A DNA stretch of 22,449 nucleotides. It comes from Thermoplasmata archaeon. GTDB lineage: Archaea; Thermoplasmatota; Thermoplasmata; Lutacidiplasmatales; UBA184. Made by a program: the position numbers and the translations under genes. Each line of letters starts with the position of its first letter. Position 1 is the first letter of the stretch. Positions 21,692-22,449 of this stretch are shown here, one piece after another. A model generated the notes under the pieces. That model had not been told where the DNA came from and did not search any database. It saw only the letters and a list, made by a program, of their open reading frames with translations. The stretch is taken from the NCBI GenBank assembly GCA_030040755.1, contig JASHTC010000221.1, forward strand, positions 1 through 22,449, in the 5' to 3' direction.

Positions 21692-21931
21692 TCACCCGCG
21701 GAGCGGATACCATCCGCACGCTCCGCACCCCAGCGCACGGTCCTCGCCGGGGATCTCGGCCCGGCACTCCGGGCACGGGATGGGAGCGGGCACGGACAGG
21801 GAGAGGCAGTCGAAGCAGGCTCCCTCTCGGCGGTCATCCGGGAGCACGCACACGAGCCGCCCGCAGAAAAGGCAGTGCGAGAACCGCTCGTCGCCCGTCT
21901 CGAAGGTCCGAATGTCGCCGAAAGAAAGCAT
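21692..21931 (-). CDS. Small zinc-ribbon-type protein with four CxxC motifs
   Basis: A 79-residue protein with CxxC pairs at C20/C23, C39/C42, C53/C56 and C69/C72, plus C28. Four pairs suggest two zinc sites, for instance a treble-clef or paired zinc ribbons; the last two pairs (PCPECRAEI and LGCGACGW) look like a classic ribbon. Nothing identifies a partner or function. Its ATG at 21931 follows a minus-strand TATA-like GGGCTTATGTACC (21954-21966) at about 28 bases, so it is probably leaderless and its own transcription unit. Such small archaeal zinc proteins often bind nucleic acids or proteins; that is inference. Confidence 0.7.
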   Translation of the reverse strand: MLSFGDIRTFETGDERFSHCLFCGRLVCVLPDDRREGACFDCLSLSVPAPIPCPECRAEIPGEDRALGCGACGWYPLRG

Positions 21932-21953
21932 CGGGCCGCTCCACCAGATGCCC

Positions 21954-21966
21954 GGTACATAAGCCC
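21954..21966 (-). promoter_or_regulatory. TATA-like element of the small zinc protein gene
   Basis: GGGCTTATGTACC on the minus strand is centred about 28 bases before the ATG at 21931. This is the same leaderless spacing as nadB and the coiled-coil gene. Confidence 0.45.
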
Positions 21967-22015
21967 TCGCGCGACGGATAACGCCGGTCGCCCGTCGCGC
22001 GGTCCGGAACGCGGC

Positions 22016-22449
22016 TCAGGGCTCCTGCCAGCGGGCCTTGGCGGTCGCGATGAGGAGCAGTCCGACCACGAACGCGAGCAGCACGAGCCAGTCGCGGACC
22101 TGGAGCCCCGCGGGGAGGGAGATGAGGCCGACGCCCCCTTGGACGAGCTCGGCCGCGTAGGTCGTCGGCGAGCAGAGCGCCGCGGTCTGAGCCCACGCAG
22201 GGAGCCGGGAGAGCGGGTAGTAGACGGGAGGGATCACTGTCAGCCCGAGGGAGATCAGCGGGCTGAAGAGGTAGGTCTCGCGGACGTCCTGGAAGTAGGT
22301 AGCGAGCGTGAACGCCAGGGCACAGGCAAACGCCCAGATCAGGACGAGGACGCCGGTGACGACGAGGGCGTTGAACGGCGAGGCCCATCCCTCGGCGACG
22401 AAGATCGCCACGAAGACCGCGATCGCCGGCAGCGAGTAGACCATCTCGC
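22016..22449 (-). CDS. ABC-2 type transporter permease, 5' end beyond the window
   Basis: The C-terminal 144 residues of a membrane permease. Helices lie at about residues 5-18, 27-50, 60-76 and 116-135 of the visible part. The segment FSPLISLGLTVIPPVYYPLSRLP followed by CSPTTYAAELVQGG is the ABC-2 permease signature between its last two helices. It ends TAKARWQEP at the TGA at 22016-22018. A methionine at 22444 is probably internal, since the frame stays open to the right edge and this family runs to about 250 residues or more. The ATPase partner is likely encoded just outside the window. Substrate (drug, lipid or polysaccharide export) is unknown. Confidence 0.82.
   Translation of the reverse strand, partial: EMVYSLPAIAVFVAIFVAEGWASPFNALVVTGVLVLIWAFACALAFTLATYFQDVRETYLFSPLISLGLTVIPPVYYPLSRLPAWAQTAALCSPTTYAAELVQGGVGLISLPAGLQVRDWLVLLAFVVGLLLIATAKARWQEP

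Noticed and set aside
21628..21960. A 110-codon minus-strand open frame overlapping the small zinc protein
   Set aside because: It is the alternative frame of the multi-CxxC gene, which has the better motif content and a well-placed TATA element.
1..22449. Insertion sequence, prophage or integrated element, including one at the tRNA
   Set aside because: No transposase, integrase, terminal inverted repeats or duplicated tRNA 3' end is visible. Base composition and gene style look even throughout.

Overview
The window comes from a very G+C-rich archaeon. Archaeal markers are ribosomal protein S6e, the gamma subunit of initiation factor aIF2, archaeal phosphopantothenate synthetase, a short class of PRPP synthetase, a Sec11-type (Ser/His) signal peptidase, an archaeal type IV prepilin peptidase, a tRNA without encoded CCA, and TATA-box promoters lying 24-28 bases from leaderless starts. 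A Thermoplasmatota-like euryarchaeal lineage would fit the gene set and gene style, but that is inference; no rRNA is present. Genes are packed tightly. Six junctions are 4-base stop/start overlaps, two convergent gene pairs overlap at their 3' ends, and no gap without a gene exceeds 300 bases.

Left arm (1-6848, minus strand). Reading from the right, the order is a free-standing B12-binding mutase subunit, its MeaB-type G-protein chaperone, a membrane-anchored FAM173-like methyltransferase, then a leuA-leuC-leuD-leuB-like block, and a thiolase cut by the window edge. Spacing of 13 bases or less throughout suggests one or two transcripts. They would join acyl-CoA rearrangement, 2-oxoacid chain elongation (leucine or a homologous pathway) and thiolase chemistry, the last probably for mevalonate.

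Middle (6914-15228). A prepilin peptidase is divergent from a secreted, cysteine-containing membrane-anchored protein of unknown function. Then comes a translation operon (S6e, aIF2-gamma, Trm112-like). A cyclase-family hydrolase and a small four-helix membrane protein follow on the minus strand. Next are a signal peptidase with extreme charged tails, PRPP synthetase and a GNAT acetyltransferase.

Right arm (15135-22449). A two-copy PD-(D/E)XK/Fe-S nuclease protein, with its second copy catalytically dead, is divergent from L-aspartate oxidase (NAD synthesis). An isovaleryl-CoA-dehydrogenase-like enzyme, a coiled-coil protein and phosphopantothenate synthetase (CoA synthesis) follow. A free-methionine-sulfoxide-reductase-like GAF protein comes next. 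Upstream of it lies a tRNA-Ser(GGA) gene whose T-loop is split by about 33 bases carrying a perfect 9-bp hairpin. A small multi-CxxC zinc protein and an ABC-2 permease cut by the window edge complete the window.

Most noteworthy are the interrupted tRNA-Ser, for which I cannot draw a standard bulge-helix-bulge splice motif, and the duplicated nuclease/pseudo-nuclease protein. Next are the tail-to-tail coding overlaps and the B12-mutase/FAM173/leu gene neighbourhood.
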